DNA of 64,000 nucleotides, taken from NCBI GenBank assembly GCA_009692155.1, contig SHZW01000005.1, positions 40,342 through 104,341 of the forward strand, read 5' to 3'. The notes beneath the pieces are model-generated. The model did no database searches and was not told where the DNA came from. It saw only the letters and a list, made by a program, of their open reading frames with translations. Both the position numbers and the translations under genes were made by a program. This document shows, piece after piece, positions 44,005-52,790 of this stretch. Position 1 is the first letter of the stretch; each line of letters starts with the position of its first letter. Source of the DNA: Nitrospiraceae bacterium (GTDB lineage: Bacteria; Nitrospirota; Nitrospiria; Nitrospirales; Nitrospiraceae).

Positions 44005-45855
44005 TCAAATTGAGTACTGAAACGTGGGCCGCACTCCGACCGCCTGCGCCAGAACGCCCTTTCGTTTCAATTCTTCGATGATCTGCTTCGCGGCCTCGTC
44101 AAAATTCTTGGGTCCGGCAAAATGCAGATCCGTGTTGGGCGGCAGTTCTTCGTCCGCCTTGCTCATGTGCACGGCGATGACCGGCGCTGGATTGACCAGT
44201 GTGCGAATGGAGGGTAGCGCCTGCCGGTAGGCCTGTCCGAACGGATTGGTCGTCGAGATGACGATCAATCCCGTATCAATTAACAAGCGGGCGACTTCGC
44301 CGTAACGGCGGGCCGTTTCTGTGGCGTCGGTTTCTCCCATGTCGGCGTCGAGCCCGCGCCGGAGGTTTTCCCCATCTAAAAGATAGGCATGGCGGCCTTC
44401 CGCGACCAGCAGGGACTCCAGCTTGCGCGCGAGGAAGGATTTGCCCGTGTGCTCGCCGCCGGTGAGCAGTACGATCGCCGCCCGGTGGCCATAGTGTTGG
44501 GCCCGGGCTTCAATGCCGACTTCGCCCTTGATCCAGGCAAAATCCCGCTTGCGGGCCTCGTCGCGCAAAAATTCCTGCTCGTCACGGACTAACTCTGTGA
44601 TGATGCCACCGCCGGCGATGTCATATTCGTCGACAACGACAAATCGGCCGGTGATCTCGGAGATGGAGGAAAGGTCGAATGCAATCGGCGCTTTGGTGCG
44701 AAAAGTAACCTCGGCGACCTGGTTTTTCCCCACGGTCTGGCCGCCTTCCTGGTGGCCGAGGTCCGCCGTGTCCACGATCCGGTGAATGGCGGCCACTTCG
44801 CAATCGACTTCTTGCGTGGCCAGGCGCAGCAGATATTTCCGGCCCCGTGCCAGCGGTGTCTGGCCGAGCCAGAACAGATTGGCCCGCAACGTGGAGGAGA
44901 CGAGGGGAATGTCATCCCGGCGCGAAGCAATTTCGCCGCGCTCGATGAAGATCTGCTCGTCCAGCGTCACACCGACCGATTGGCCGGCCCGCGCCTCCGT
45001 CGGTGAAGGCTCGATGTTAAAGGCCTCGATCGTTTGCACGACAGCGGTCTTGTTCGACGGCGAGAAGACCAGGCGGTCGCCGACCTTCACATGGCCCGCA
45101 GTGATGCGTCCGGCGATAATCCGCCGCGCGTCGAATTTGTAGACGTCCTGCACCGGGAACCGCAACGCCTGCTCGGTGCTGGCCGTTTCTTTCTTGAACA
45201 GGCCGAGCGCGTCCAGCACGGTCGGGCCCTTGTACCAGGGCATGCGGGTGCTGCGCGTGGCGATGTTCTCGCCGAACTTCGCGCTCACCGGAATGACCTG
45301 GGCGGGAACCACTTTGAATTGGCTCAGAAACTCACGATATTCCTTTTCGATGCCCGCAAAAACGTCCTGCCGGTAGCTGACCAGGTCCATCTTGTTGACG
45401 ACCACCGTGACTTGTTTCACGCCCAGCATGGAGAGGAGATAGCCGTGCTTCCTGGACTGCTCCTTCACGCCTTCCAGTGCGTCGATCAATAAGAGTGCCG
45501 CTTCTGCGCGCGCCGCTCCCGACACCATGTTCTTGAGGAACTCCTTGTGCCCTGGCGCATCGATGATGATGTACTGCCGGCTGTTCCAGATAAAGAACGT
45601 GCGGGCCGTGTCGATGGTGATGCCCTGTTCCTGTTCTTCCAGAAAGGCGTCGAACAGAAACGCATACTCGAATTCCTTGCCCTGCTGGCGGCAGATCGCC
45701 TGCACCTTCTCGATCTTGCCTTCCGGCAGCGAGCCCGTGTCGGCATAGAGGCGTCCCAGCAAGGTGGACTTGCCGTGGTCCACGTGGCCCACGATGACGA
45801 TCTGCATCGTCTCGCTCGGCTTCGTCACGGTCTCTGCTTGCGTCTTCGTCGTCAT
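44005..45855 (-). CDS. cysNC: Sulfate adenylyltransferase subunit 1 fused to APS-kinase-like domain (CysNC)
   Basis: A 616-residue protein from the ATG at 45853-45855. Residues 1-430 are the CysN GTPase, with G1 [17 protein letters not shown] and NKMDLV, and two beta-barrel domains. From about 450 an APS-kinase-like domain has [11 protein letters not shown], but its P-loop reads GGEHTGKS instead of GxSGxGKS, and the usual FISPF is TNPF. CysN regulates the ATP sulfurylase CysD, encoded 31 bases upstream. The kinase domain may be inactive, since the reductase here is APS-type. Confidence 0.9.
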   Translation of the reverse strand: MTTKTQAETVTKPSETMQIVIVGHVDHGKSTLLGRLYADTGSLPEGKIEKVQAICRQQGKEFEYAFLFDAFLEEQEQGITIDTARTFFIWNSRQYIIIDAPGHKEFLKNMVSGAARAEAALLLIDALEGVKEQSRKHGYLLSMLGVKQVTVVVNKMDLVSYRQDVFAGIEKEYREFLSQFKVVPAQVIPVSAKFGENIATRSTRMPWYKGPTVLDALGLFKKETASTEQALRFPVQDVYKFDARRIIAGRITAGHVKVGDRLVFSPSNKTAVVQTIEAFNIEPSPTEARAGQSVGVTLDEQIFIERGEIASRRDDIPLVSSTLRANLFWLGQTPLARGRKYLLRLATQEVDCEVAAIHRIVDTADLGHQEGGQTVGKNQVAEVTFRTKAPIAFDLSSISEITGRFVVVDEYDIAGGGIITELVRDEQEFLRDEARKRDFAWIKGEVGIEARAQHYGHRAAIVLLTGGEHTGKSFLARKLESLLVAEGRHAYLLDGENLRRGLDADMGETDATETARRYGEVARLLIDTGLIVISTTNPFGQAYRQALPSIRTLVNPAPVIAVHMSKADEELPPNTDLHFAGPKNFDEAAKQIIEELKRKGVLAQAVGVRPTFQYSI

Positions 45856-45886
45856 AGAGCTGATCCCTGCCACGCCACGTCCTTCC

Positions 45887-46684
45887 TCACATGTAGCCAT
45901 CTTTTCTTAAGAGTTCCATGCCCCGCCCTTCGTCCTGCGCGCGTCCGGATCGCTCAGCGACATTGGTGTGGCGCAGTTCCTCGATGATCTCGTCCACGGT
46001 CTTCGCCGTGGATTTGATCGGAAACGTGCAGGGCGCGCAGCCCAGGCTGCGGTATCTCATGCCGGTGCCTTTATCCAGATAGAGATCGATGAAGGGAATG
46101 TTCTCGAGCTTGATGTATTCCCAGATATTGATCTCGGTCCAATCCAGCAGCGGATGAATGCGAATGTGCGTTCCCGGAGGAAACGCGGTTTTGAACTGGT
46201 CCCATAATTCGGGCGGCTGGTCGCGGAAATCCCAGTCCCCATGCTTGTCGCGTGGCGAGAAATACCGTTCCTTGGCGCGCGTGCCTTCTTCGTCGGCGCG
46301 GACACCAAGAATGATGCCCGTATAGCCTTTCTCGGCGACGAGGTTTTTCAATCCCATCGTCTTGAGGGCTGTGCAGCAGGTCACGCGGCCCTTCTCATGA
46401 TTCATGCCGGCGGCGAGCGCCTCCTTGTTCTGACCGACGACGAGATTCAACCGCCATTCTGCAGCCAGCCGGTCCCGATACTCGATCATCGCAGGAATCT
46501 TGTAGCTGGTATCCACGTGCAGCAGCGGAAACGGCACGTGGCCGAAAAAGGCCTTGCGCGCAAGCCAGAGCAGCACCGTCGAATCCTTCCCCATCGACCA
46601 GAGCATGGCGAGGTTGTCGAAGTTCTTGTAGGCTTCGCGGAGAATGTACACGCTCTGGTCTTCCAATTGGCGGAGATGCTTCAT
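45887..46684 (-). CDS. cysD: Sulfate adenylyltransferase subunit 2
   Basis: A 265-residue PP-loop ATP sulfurylase subunit that makes APS from sulfate and ATP with CysN. It has the PP-motif [29 protein letters not shown], the [12 protein letters not shown] loop and the C-terminal [11 protein letters not shown]. Length is normal. It leads the cysD-cysNC pair, separated from the upstream gene by a 120-base palindromic region. Confidence 0.93.
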   Translation of the reverse strand: MKHLRQLEDQSVYILREAYKNFDNLAMLWSMGKDSTVLLWLARKAFFGHVPFPLLHVDTSYKIPAMIEYRDRLAAEWRLNLVVGQNKEALAAGMNHEKGRVTCCTALKTMGLKNLVAEKGYTGIILGVRADEEGTRAKERYFSPRDKHGDWDFRDQPPELWDQFKTAFPPGTHIRIHPLLDWTEINIWEYIKLENIPFIDLYLDKGTGMRYRSLGCAPCTFPIKSTAKTVDEIIEELRHTNVAERSGRAQDEGRGMELLRKDGYM

Positions 46685-46804
46685 CTAAGACCTTGGGTCG
46701 AAAAGTCGTAAAGTCTGAAAGTCTTCAAGTCGAAATGAAAAACGGAAACTGTGGGTTGCGGCATTTGCTCCGATGACTTTACGACTTGATGGACTTTCGG
46801 ACTT
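46685..46804. repeat. Iterated-word palindrome (AAAGTC/GACTTT words)
   Basis: The left part repeats AAGTC words (AAAAGTCGTAAAGTCTG, AAAGTCTTCAAGTCG) and the right part the complements (GACTTTACGACTTG, GGACTTTCGGACTTTC). AGTCGTAAAGTC pairs perfectly with GACTTTACGACT. It fills the gap between cysD and the TrpD-like gene and could attenuate or process the transcript. Confidence 0.6.
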
Positions 46805-47851
46805 TCAGACACGGATGGTTTCCTTCGCAACCGCAAGTTCGTTGAGTTTGCGTGCGGCGGCTCCCGAGTCGAGCGCCTGCTGCGCCAGTTTTGCCCCGGC
46901 TTGCACGGAAACGGCTTTGCCGGCCGCATAGAGGAACAGGGCCGCATTCAAGAGCACCCAATCGCGCTGGCCGCCTCGAACCTGATTCGACAGGATTTTT
47001 CTCAGGAGGTCGGCTTCTCTGTCCGTTTGTCCCGGCGGGAAACCCGCCATCGGCTGGTGGGTCCCGAGCGGCACGTCCGCATCCTTGGGATGCAGCATCA
47101 GCGGCGTGATCCGATCGCCGCGCAGTTCCAGCACTTTGGTCGCGGCGGCGATCGAGAGTTCCGGACTGCCTTCTATCCCACGAATGATCAGGGCTTGCCG
47201 GCAGCCGAGCATGGACAGCGCCTCGGCGGTTTTCTCGAAGTACGGCGGATGCGTCAGCCCGACGATCTGGACTCCGGCGCGGGCCGGATTGAGCATCCGG
47301 GCGACCGGATGGAACAGATTGCGGACACCGAGTTCCAGGCGCAGGTCAAGAAACTTCGCGACCGACGGATGGTACAGCGCCATGTCGAGGTACGCGAATC
47401 CCTTGGTTGCCAGTTCACCGGCGGCCTGCTTGGGGGCCAGTTCGGTGGCGATGCCGAGTTTCGTCAGGACTCCGGCCGGGCCGGGCCGCTTCGGAATGAT
47501 GTCGTGACCGTGCATTAAAATTGCTGCTCCGCCGGCCGCCGCGACAACAGCGGCCCCAATGGACGCATGAAACGTGTCTTGTTTGCCTCCATAGACCGGC
47601 AGGTCCACAAGGGCCAGGCCCTGGGGCACCGGCACCGGCGCGGCGTACTCGCGCGCCGCAGACGTAAACGCGGCCAATTCCGTGACGGATTCCATCTTGA
47701 GCCGCATGGCAAGCAGAAACGCGCCGATCTGTGCCGGCGTCGCCTGGCCTTCGATCAGCGCACGCATGGTCTGCTTGGACTCGTCCCAGGTCAGATCCTT
47801 GCTCGTTTTCTGACCCGAACCGATCTTGGCAATGATTTCCTGCATCGTCAT
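46805..47851 (-). CDS. TrpD-like (anthranilate phosphoribosyltransferase family) protein
   Basis: A 348-residue protein with the nucleoside phosphorylase/TrpD fold: an N-terminal helical domain (TMRALIEGQATPAQIGAFLLAMRLK) and the phosphoribosyl-binding domain (AAVVAAAGGAAILMHGHD). The TrpD GTGGD loop reads VYGGKQD, and the KHGNR motif reads MHGHDIIPKRPG. It is therefore probably a YbiB-like paralogue rather than the tryptophan enzyme. It sits between cysH and cysD in the sulfate operon, 34 bases after cysH. Substrate unknown. Confidence 0.8.
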   Translation of the reverse strand: MTMQEIIAKIGSGQKTSKDLTWDESKQTMRALIEGQATPAQIGAFLLAMRLKMESVTELAAFTSAAREYAAPVPVPQGLALVDLPVYGGKQDTFHASIGAAVVAAAGGAAILMHGHDIIPKRPGPAGVLTKLGIATELAPKQAAGELATKGFAYLDMALYHPSVAKFLDLRLELGVRNLFHPVARMLNPARAGVQIVGLTHPPYFEKTAEALSMLGCRQALIIRGIEGSPELSIAAATKVLELRGDRITPLMLHPKDADVPLGTHQPMAGFPPGQTDREADLLRKILSNQVRGGQRDWVLLNAALFLYAAGKAVSVQAGAKLAQQALDSGAAARKLNELAVAKETIRV

Positions 47852-47885
47852 GGTGCGATATCCGTGTCGATCCGTTGCGCGCGGC

Positions 47886-48608
47886 CTACTTGTGCAGGCC
47901 GCACTCGGTCTTGGCGAAGTTTTTCCACCGGCCCGAACGGGGGTCCTCCCCCGGCATCACTGGCGCGGTGCAGTGGGTGCAGCCGATGCTGGGATAGTGG
48001 CGGTCGTGGAGTTCGTTGTACGGGACTTCATGCACCTTGATATAGGCCCAGACATCTTCGGATTTCCATTTCGCCAACGGGTTGAATTTCACCAGCGGGA
48101 ATTTTTGATCCCACTCCACGAATCCGGCATTCGCACGTGTCGGGGCCTGGTCCCGACGGATGCCGGTGATCCACGCCGCGTAGCCGTTCAGGACGCGCGT
48201 GAGCGGATCGATCTTCCGCAACTGGCAGCATTGATCCGGGTTGCGCGACCAGAGGGCCTCGCCGTGCTGCGCCGCCTGCTGCTCCGGCGTCAGGAGCGAC
48301 TTGGCCTGAATGACCTGCTCCGGTCGCAGCCCGTACTTCGCGATCAGGCGATCCCGCACCTCATGTGTTTCCTTGAACAGAAAATCCGTGTCCAGGTAAA
48401 AGAGCTTCGTGCGCGGATTGATCTTGTGGATCATGTCCAGAAGCACGACGTCCTCGGCGCCGAAGCTGCAGGCCAGAATAATGTTCGGCGCATACTGCTT
48501 GAGCGCATAGGCCAGCACGTCCTGCGGCTGCTTCGACTCAAAGGAATCGCTAAGCGCTTTAAGCGCCTCGTCCGTCGGCCGCACGTTCTGTTGAACCGGA
48601 GTCGTCAC
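47886..48608 (-). CDS. cysH: Adenylyl-sulfate (APS) reductase CysH
   Basis: A 240-residue PP-loop reductase that converts APS to sulfite and AMP. It has CSFGAEDVVLLDMI (PP motif), FYLDTDFLFKET and RRDQAPTR. The diagnostic Cys pairs are DQCCQLRK and GCTHC, which hold the [4Fe-4S] cluster of APS-type enzymes; PAPS reductases lack both pairs. The C-terminal KTECGLHK carries the catalytic Cys. The GTG at 48606-48608 lies 5 bases after the sulfite reductase stop; an upstream extension is a shadow. Confidence 0.92.
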   Translation of the reverse strand: MTTPVQQNVRPTDEALKALSDSFESKQPQDVLAYALKQYAPNIILACSFGAEDVVLLDMIHKINPRTKLFYLDTDFLFKETHEVRDRLIAKYGLRPEQVIQAKSLLTPEQQAAQHGEALWSRNPDQCCQLRKIDPLTRVLNGYAAWITGIRRDQAPTRANAGFVEWDQKFPLVKFNPLAKWKSEDVWAYIKVHEVPYNELHDRHYPSIGCTHCTAPVMPGEDPRSGRWKNFAKTECGLHK

Positions 48609-48613
48609 AGTCT

Positions 48614-51097
48614 TCAGCCTTCGACTTTCTCGACCAGCACCTTGAAATGGGCCTTCTCCGCCTCCAGCGGCTCTTCGAGCAGAATCTTGTGCCCGTCGTT
48701 CCGGAGGCTCATCGGCACGTTCTTGATCGGCTCGCCCGCGTCCAGCCACACTTCCAATTGCTCGCCGGCATCCATCATTTCGAGTTTCAACTTCGTCTTC
48801 ACATAATTCAGCGGGCAGGCGACGCCGCGGAGGTCATAGACCGGCGCCGACGCACCGGTGGTGGCCTGCGTCGCCGGCGCTGGTTGCGCTGCAGCCGGTT
48901 TCGCAGCCGGCTCGGCCGACTTCAACTTGAGATCCTTGCCGACCTGGTCGATGGCCGCTTTGCAGATCTGGACGAACCCGTGCGCAAAATCCATCTTGGC
49001 CAGGGCGAATCCCTGCGTCGTGTCCTTGGGGCCGAGATTGCCGAATTGCGCCGTCAGGTCCCGGTAGGTCGCCGGCACGACGCCTTTCGAGGCAATCCGC
49101 TGCTCGAACTCACCGAATGTCTCGGCATCCGTTGACGGATCCAGCCCCTCGGTCACCAGCAGGGCCTTGGCCGCCGCCAGGACCGCGCGATAGGCCTTAT
49201 TCACGGACACGGAATATTGATGTTTGTCCAGCAGCAGCTTCCCTTGATAGAGTTCCTGCTCCGCTTCGAGAATCCGGTCGCCCATCATCTCCAGCGCGCC
49301 GCCGGCGCATTCGCCCGGCCCCAGATCTTCCGTAATAAAGGGCGCATCGCCTTCCCAATCATAATAGAAGGTCGGATCCTCTTCGAAGGTCGGCGCGATC
49401 GTGAAGGGAATGAGCTCCTCTTTCAGCGCCGCCTTGCCCACCCGATCGATGAAGGCCGGCAGGCTTTCGCCGGTTTTGCGATCGCGACGGTAGACGGCAA
49501 CCAGATGCGAGACCGCTTCCGGAACTCTCCGTGCCGGCAGCTTGACCGTCATCTGGCCGATCTTCGCGGTGCCGTTGACCCGCCCACCGAGGTGCAGTTC
49601 GTAGTAGGGGGCCACCCGCTCGCCCATGCGCTTGCCCACGCCGTGCAAGCCGATCGTGGCAATATGATGCTGCGCGCACGAATTGTGGCAGCCACTGATT
49701 TTCACGCTCACGTCTTTCAGATCTTCCGGCACGCGGCCAGGAGGAAACACCTCCGCCAGCGCACGCGCCACGCCTTTGGACGACGTGATGCCGAGGCCGC
49801 AGGTATCGGTGCCCGGGCAGGCGATGATATCCTCCACCAATTCGGCGCCGGGATCGGCCAGCGCGATGGGAACCAGGTTGTCGTAGAAGTCGGCCAGCTT
49901 GCCGTCCGGCACCCAGCGGACGATCAGGTTTTGGTTGATCGTGGTCCTGAGATTCCCGTTGGAATAGCGCTCGGCCAGATCGGCGACAGCGAACATCTGC
50001 TGCGCGGTCAGATCGCCCATTGGGAGCTTGATCACGACCGCGGCATAGCCGGCCTGTTTCTGTGCAATCACATTGGTCCGCTTCCACATCTGAAACGGCG
50101 TCTCGTGGCCGAGGGAGCCCTGTCCGTTTCCCGACCCGTTGCCGCCGCCGCTTGATTTCACCGAGTCCGGCATGATGAGCGGAGCCGCGTCGTCCTCATA
50201 CGTCAGCAGTTTGATCGGCGCATGATCCGGGCGCGCATGGCCCAGCGACACGTAGGCCTCGTCCCACCGGCGCTTGAACTCGTCGAAGCCCAGCTTTTCG
50301 ATGACGAACTTCATCCGCGCCTTGTGGCGATTTTTGCGGTTGCCGAGCGTGTCGAACACCTTGATCACGGCCTCAACGGTCGGAATCAATTTGTTCATCG
50401 GCACGAACTCGCGCAGCACCTGCGCGATGCGGGGGGCCGAGCCCAGGCCGCCGCCCACCACCATGCGGAACCCGATCGTCCCGTCGTCGCGCCTGGCGGC
50501 CAGCAGACCGATGTCGTGGATGGGTGTCAGCGCGCAGTCGTGGCGGCAGCCGGAGAAGGCGATCTTGAACTTCCGCGGCAGGCTCTGGTTGAGCGGATTG
50601 CGCAGCAAATGCAACGCGACCGTTTTGGCATAGGGCGTCACGTCGAACACTTCGCCCTGGCAGATGCCGGCCAGATGGCAGGCGGTCACGTTGCGGACCG
50701 TGTTGGCGCAGGCCTCGCGGGTGGTCAGGTCCACTTCGGCCAGGCCGCGCATGATGGTGCCGACGTCTTTTAGCGGGACGAAATGCAGCTGAATGTCCTG
50801 GCGCGTGGTGACGTGCCCGACGCCGGTGGCATGGATGTCGGCGACCTCGGCAATCCGGCGCAACTGGTTGGCCGTGAGTCCGCCGAAGGGAATCTTGATC
50901 CGAATCATGTTCACGCCGGGCTGGCGTTGGCCGTAAATCCCATGCTGCAGGCGGAACGGCCTGAAGATGTCCACGGACAGATCGCCCGCGAGCATTTTCC
51001 TCGCTTCTTCCTCAAACACCTCGATTTCCTCGAGGATGTGCGAAGGAATCGGCGCCGTCTTGACGTCAATTGGATGTGTCGTGTGAGGGGGAGTCAT
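48614..51097 (-). CDS. Sulfite reductase fused to HEPN and TusA domains
   Basis: An 827-residue, three-part protein. Residues 1 to about 590 are a sulfite/nitrite reductase hemoprotein with two ferredoxin-like and two sirohaem/[4Fe-4S] halves; the cluster Cys are in ACPGTDTCGLGI and SGCHNSCAQH. Residues about 599-725 look like a HEPN helical domain (NKAYRAVLAAAKALL). A Pro/Ala linker leads to a TusA/SirA domain (about 752-827) with VACPLNYVKTKL, where the usual CPxP is CPLN. It reduces sulfite to sulfide with ferredoxin. Second gene of the operon, 10 bases after the Rrf2 gene. Confidence 0.88.
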   Translation of the reverse strand: MTPPHTTHPIDVKTAPIPSHILEEIEVFEEEARKMLAGDLSVDIFRPFRLQHGIYGQRQPGVNMIRIKIPFGGLTANQLRRIAEVADIHATGVGHVTTRQDIQLHFVPLKDVGTIMRGLAEVDLTTREACANTVRNVTACHLAGICQGEVFDVTPYAKTVALHLLRNPLNQSLPRKFKIAFSGCRHDCALTPIHDIGLLAARRDDGTIGFRMVVGGGLGSAPRIAQVLREFVPMNKLIPTVEAVIKVFDTLGNRKNRHKARMKFVIEKLGFDEFKRRWDEAYVSLGHARPDHAPIKLLTYEDDAAPLIMPDSVKSSGGGNGSGNGQGSLGHETPFQMWKRTNVIAQKQAGYAAVVIKLPMGDLTAQQMFAVADLAERYSNGNLRTTINQNLIVRWVPDGKLADFYDNLVPIALADPGAELVEDIIACPGTDTCGLGITSSKGVARALAEVFPPGRVPEDLKDVSVKISGCHNSCAQHHIATIGLHGVGKRMGERVAPYYELHLGGRVNGTAKIGQMTVKLPARRVPEAVSHLVAVYRRDRKTGESLPAFIDRVGKAALKEELIPFTIAPTFEEDPTFYYDWEGDAPFITEDLGPGECAGGALEMMGDRILEAEQELYQGKLLLDKHQYSVSVNKAYRAVLAAAKALLVTEGLDPSTDAETFGEFEQRIASKGVVPATYRDLTAQFGNLGPKDTTQGFALAKMDFAHGFVQICKAAIDQVGKDLKLKSAEPAAKPAAAQPAPATQATTGASAPVYDLRGVACPLNYVKTKLKLEMMDAGEQLEVWLDAGEPIKNVPMSLRNDGHKILLEEPLEAEKAHFKVLVEKVEG

Positions 51098-51107
51098 GGG
51101 CGTCCTC

Positions 51108-51560
51108 TTAAATGTGGTACATCAAGGTCCGTTTTTGGTCGAGTTGCTGCTGGCGTTCGGCCAATTCTTTCAGCGTCACGGCTCCGAGCACGCTAAGCTC
51201 GGCCTGGTGTACCCGCTCCCAGACGTTTGTCAGCAATGCGTCGGGTTTCAACCGGCTGCGTAGCCGCCGCGTGGCGGATCCTCGCGGAGCGTCGGGCGAC
51301 AGGGGGCCATCCAGCGCTTCGACGATCTCGGCCAGCGAAATCTCCGCCGGTTTCCTGTTGAGCGTGTAGCCGCCTAACGCCCCTCGCAAACTATCCACAA
51401 TCCCCGCTTTCTTCATCGCATGCAGGACCTGCTCGAGAAACCGCGGTGGAATCACCTGCCGCTTCGCGATCGCTTTCGACTGGACAGGAGCCGCTCCATT
51501 TTGGAGAGCCAGATCCAACGCAGCCAGGATGCCGTAGGTCGCTTTCTGCGAGACTTTCAT
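51108..51560 (-). CDS. Rrf2-family transcriptional regulator
   Basis: A 150-residue winged-helix regulator (MKVSQKATYGILAALDLA, VIPPRFLEQVLHAMKKAGIV, RGALGGYTLNR). It contains no Cys at all, so it cannot bind an Fe-S cluster as IscR does. This places it nearer CymR-type regulators that sense cysteine metabolism through a partner (family knowledge; role here inferred). It heads the sulfate-assimilation operon and lies behind a strong promoter and a dyad. Confidence 0.88.
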   Translation of the reverse strand: MKVSQKATYGILAALDLALQNGAAPVQSKAIAKRQVIPPRFLEQVLHAMKKAGIVDSLRGALGGYTLNRKPAEISLAEIVEALDGPLSPDAPRGSATRRLRSRLKPDALLTNVWERVHQAELSVLGAVTLKELAERQQQLDQKRTLMYHI

Positions 51561-51565
51561 TGATA

Positions 51566-51584
51566 TCCTACTATTCCGATAGGA
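51566..51584. promoter_or_regulatory. Candidate Rrf2 operator
   Basis: TCCTA (51566-51570) and TAGGA (51580-51584) flank 9 bases, with an inner TTCC...GGAA dyad. It lies between the -10 element and the Rrf2 start, about 12-30 bases into the predicted transcript, where a bound regulator would block the operon. Confidence 0.5.
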
Positions 51585-51602
51585 AATGAATTATCGTGAG
51601 AT

Positions 51603-51632
51603 GTTATACAAATTTTCGAGTCTTCCTGTCAA
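51603..51632 (-). promoter_or_regulatory. Promoter of the sulfate-assimilation operon
   Basis: TTGACA (51627-51632 on the minus strand) and TATAAC (51603-51608) are 18 bases apart. This is a near-consensus sigma-70 promoter 43 bases upstream of the Rrf2 gene. Confidence 0.75.
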
Positions 51633-51888
51633 GGCCTTTGCCATTCCGGGCTGACCGGTAAAAATGGGTGTCCAAAGACAATCCCCAGGGTTCACGGCCT
51701 CGGTGCTTCTCAGCGCGTTCTAGATTTCTTCTGAACGTATGCGCATCATGGCGTGCCGGCCACCTTCAAAAAATTTTCTTTTTCAAAAACATCCCCAAAA
51801 TTGTGTTGTGCGAAAACTAAAGCCCGACAGGTAGTGGAGGAAGCGTGACATTCGGGGTGCCATCTCCATCCGACCGGTCGATTCACGA

Positions 51889-51917
51889 TTGACAACCTGC
51901 CCACCTTGGTGGATACT
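51889..51917 (+). promoter_or_regulatory. Promoter of the Fis-type regulator gene
   Basis: Consensus TTGACA (51889-51894), a 17-base spacer and GATACT (51912-51917), 32 bases before the ATG at 51950. The rest of the 389-base divergent gap (51561-51949) is A/T-rich in the middle and holds no gene. Confidence 0.65.
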
Positions 51918-51949
51918 CCGCACCTTCTTTTGGGAATACACACACACGC

Positions 51950-52537
51950 ATGCGGTCTTCAACCTTCAGCGTGCTCTTGCTGAGCAGCGACCACGAACTT
52001 CACGAAAAGATTCAACGGACGCTCAAGAACCTCACGCTGACCGTGGCCCGGGATGTCGCCGCCATTCCGCGTGCCGCGATCAAACAGGGGTTCGACGCCG
52101 TGTTGATCGAGGCCCGGCGCGGGGCGCCGCATGAATTGACGGAGGTGTCGCGGCTGGTTGAGCCGTCGCGTGCCATGATCGTGATGGGGTCGCGCAGCGT
52201 GCTGGCGCGCTCGGCGGACATTCTTCATACCATGACGAACGGGTCCGGCCGTCTCCTGACGCGCACGTGGCAGGATGTTGTGCTGGAGGAAATCATCGAG
52301 TCCAAACTGGGGGAATTCGTCAGGGGGATGCGCAACGGGGCCGCGCGTAATCTCCACCCGATGCTGATTTCGGCGGTCGAGCGTCCGCTCATCGCGCATG
52401 CGCTGAAGGAAACCAACGGCAATCAAATTCAGGCCGCGTACCTATTGGGCATTAACCGGAATACCCTGCGCAAAAAAATCACGGAATTCAGGATTCCGGT
52501 GAAACGGCACCGGGCAGCCACGGCGAGTGCGACCTGA
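51950..52537 (+). CDS. Fis-type DNA-binding protein with degenerate receiver-like domain
   Basis: A 195-residue protein. The N-terminal 95 residues read like a CheY-type fold (FSVLLLSSDHELHEKI, GFDAVLIEARRG) but without the phospho-acceptor Asp triad. The C-terminal 60 residues are a Fis/NtrC-C helix-turn-helix (ERPLIAHALKETNGNQIQAAYLLGIN, then RNTLRKKI). There is no AAA+ sigma-54 domain. It probably binds DNA as a dimer without classical phosphorylation (inference). It sits alone behind a strong promoter and divergent from the sulfur operon. Its targets are unknown. Confidence 0.75.
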   Translation: MRSSTFSVLLLSSDHELHEKIQRTLKNLTLTVARDVAAIPRAAIKQGFDAVLIEARRGAPHELTEVSRLVEPSRAMIVMGSRSVLARSADILHTMTNGSGRLLTRTWQDVVLEEIIESKLGEFVRGMRNGAARNLHPMLISAVERPLIAHALKETNGNQIQAAYLLGINRNTLRKKITEFRIPVKRHRAATASAT

Positions 52538-52610
52538 CAATCGCATGCCACGCATCCATCCGCATTCGAAAACTCTTCATTATTTCCGCGATCTTAGCGC
52601 GTTGGGCTTC

Positions 52611-52640
52611 TTGACAACCCGGACGGGGCTGGATTAGCAT
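52611..52640 (+). promoter_or_regulatory. Promoter of tRNA-Val
   Basis: Consensus TTGACA (52611-52616), an 18-base spacer and TAGCAT (52635-52640), 13 bases before the tRNA 5' end. Confidence 0.65.
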
Positions 52641-52653
52641 GGCCACGGACGAT

Positions 52654-52728
52654 AGGCGCGTAGCTCAGGGGGAGAGCGCTACCTTGACACGGTAGAGGTC
52701 GACGGTTCAAGACCGTCCGCGCCTACCA
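52654..52728 (+). tRNA. tRNA-Val (anticodon GAC)
   Basis: A complete cloverleaf: acceptor AGGCGCG/CGCGCCT, D-arm GCTC/GAGC, anticodon loop TTGACAC on a CTACC/GGTAG stem, T-arm GACGG-TTCAAGA-CCGTC and encoded CCA. The anticodon GAC reads GTC and GTT. Confidence 0.95.
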
Positions 52729-52734
52729 TTCCGC

Positions 52735-52768
52735 AAGGCATCGACCGCCGATGCCTTTTCTTTTTTTT
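52735..52768 (+). terminator. Intrinsic terminator between tRNA-Val and thrS
   Basis: 8-bp arms AAGGCATC (52735-52742) and GATGCCTT (52750-52757) with a 7-base loop, followed by TTCTTTTTTTT. It ends about 22 bases before the thrS start, leaving little room for a separate thrS promoter. Confidence 0.8.
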
Positions 52769-52790
52769 GGAAGGACTTTTTGGAAGGATA

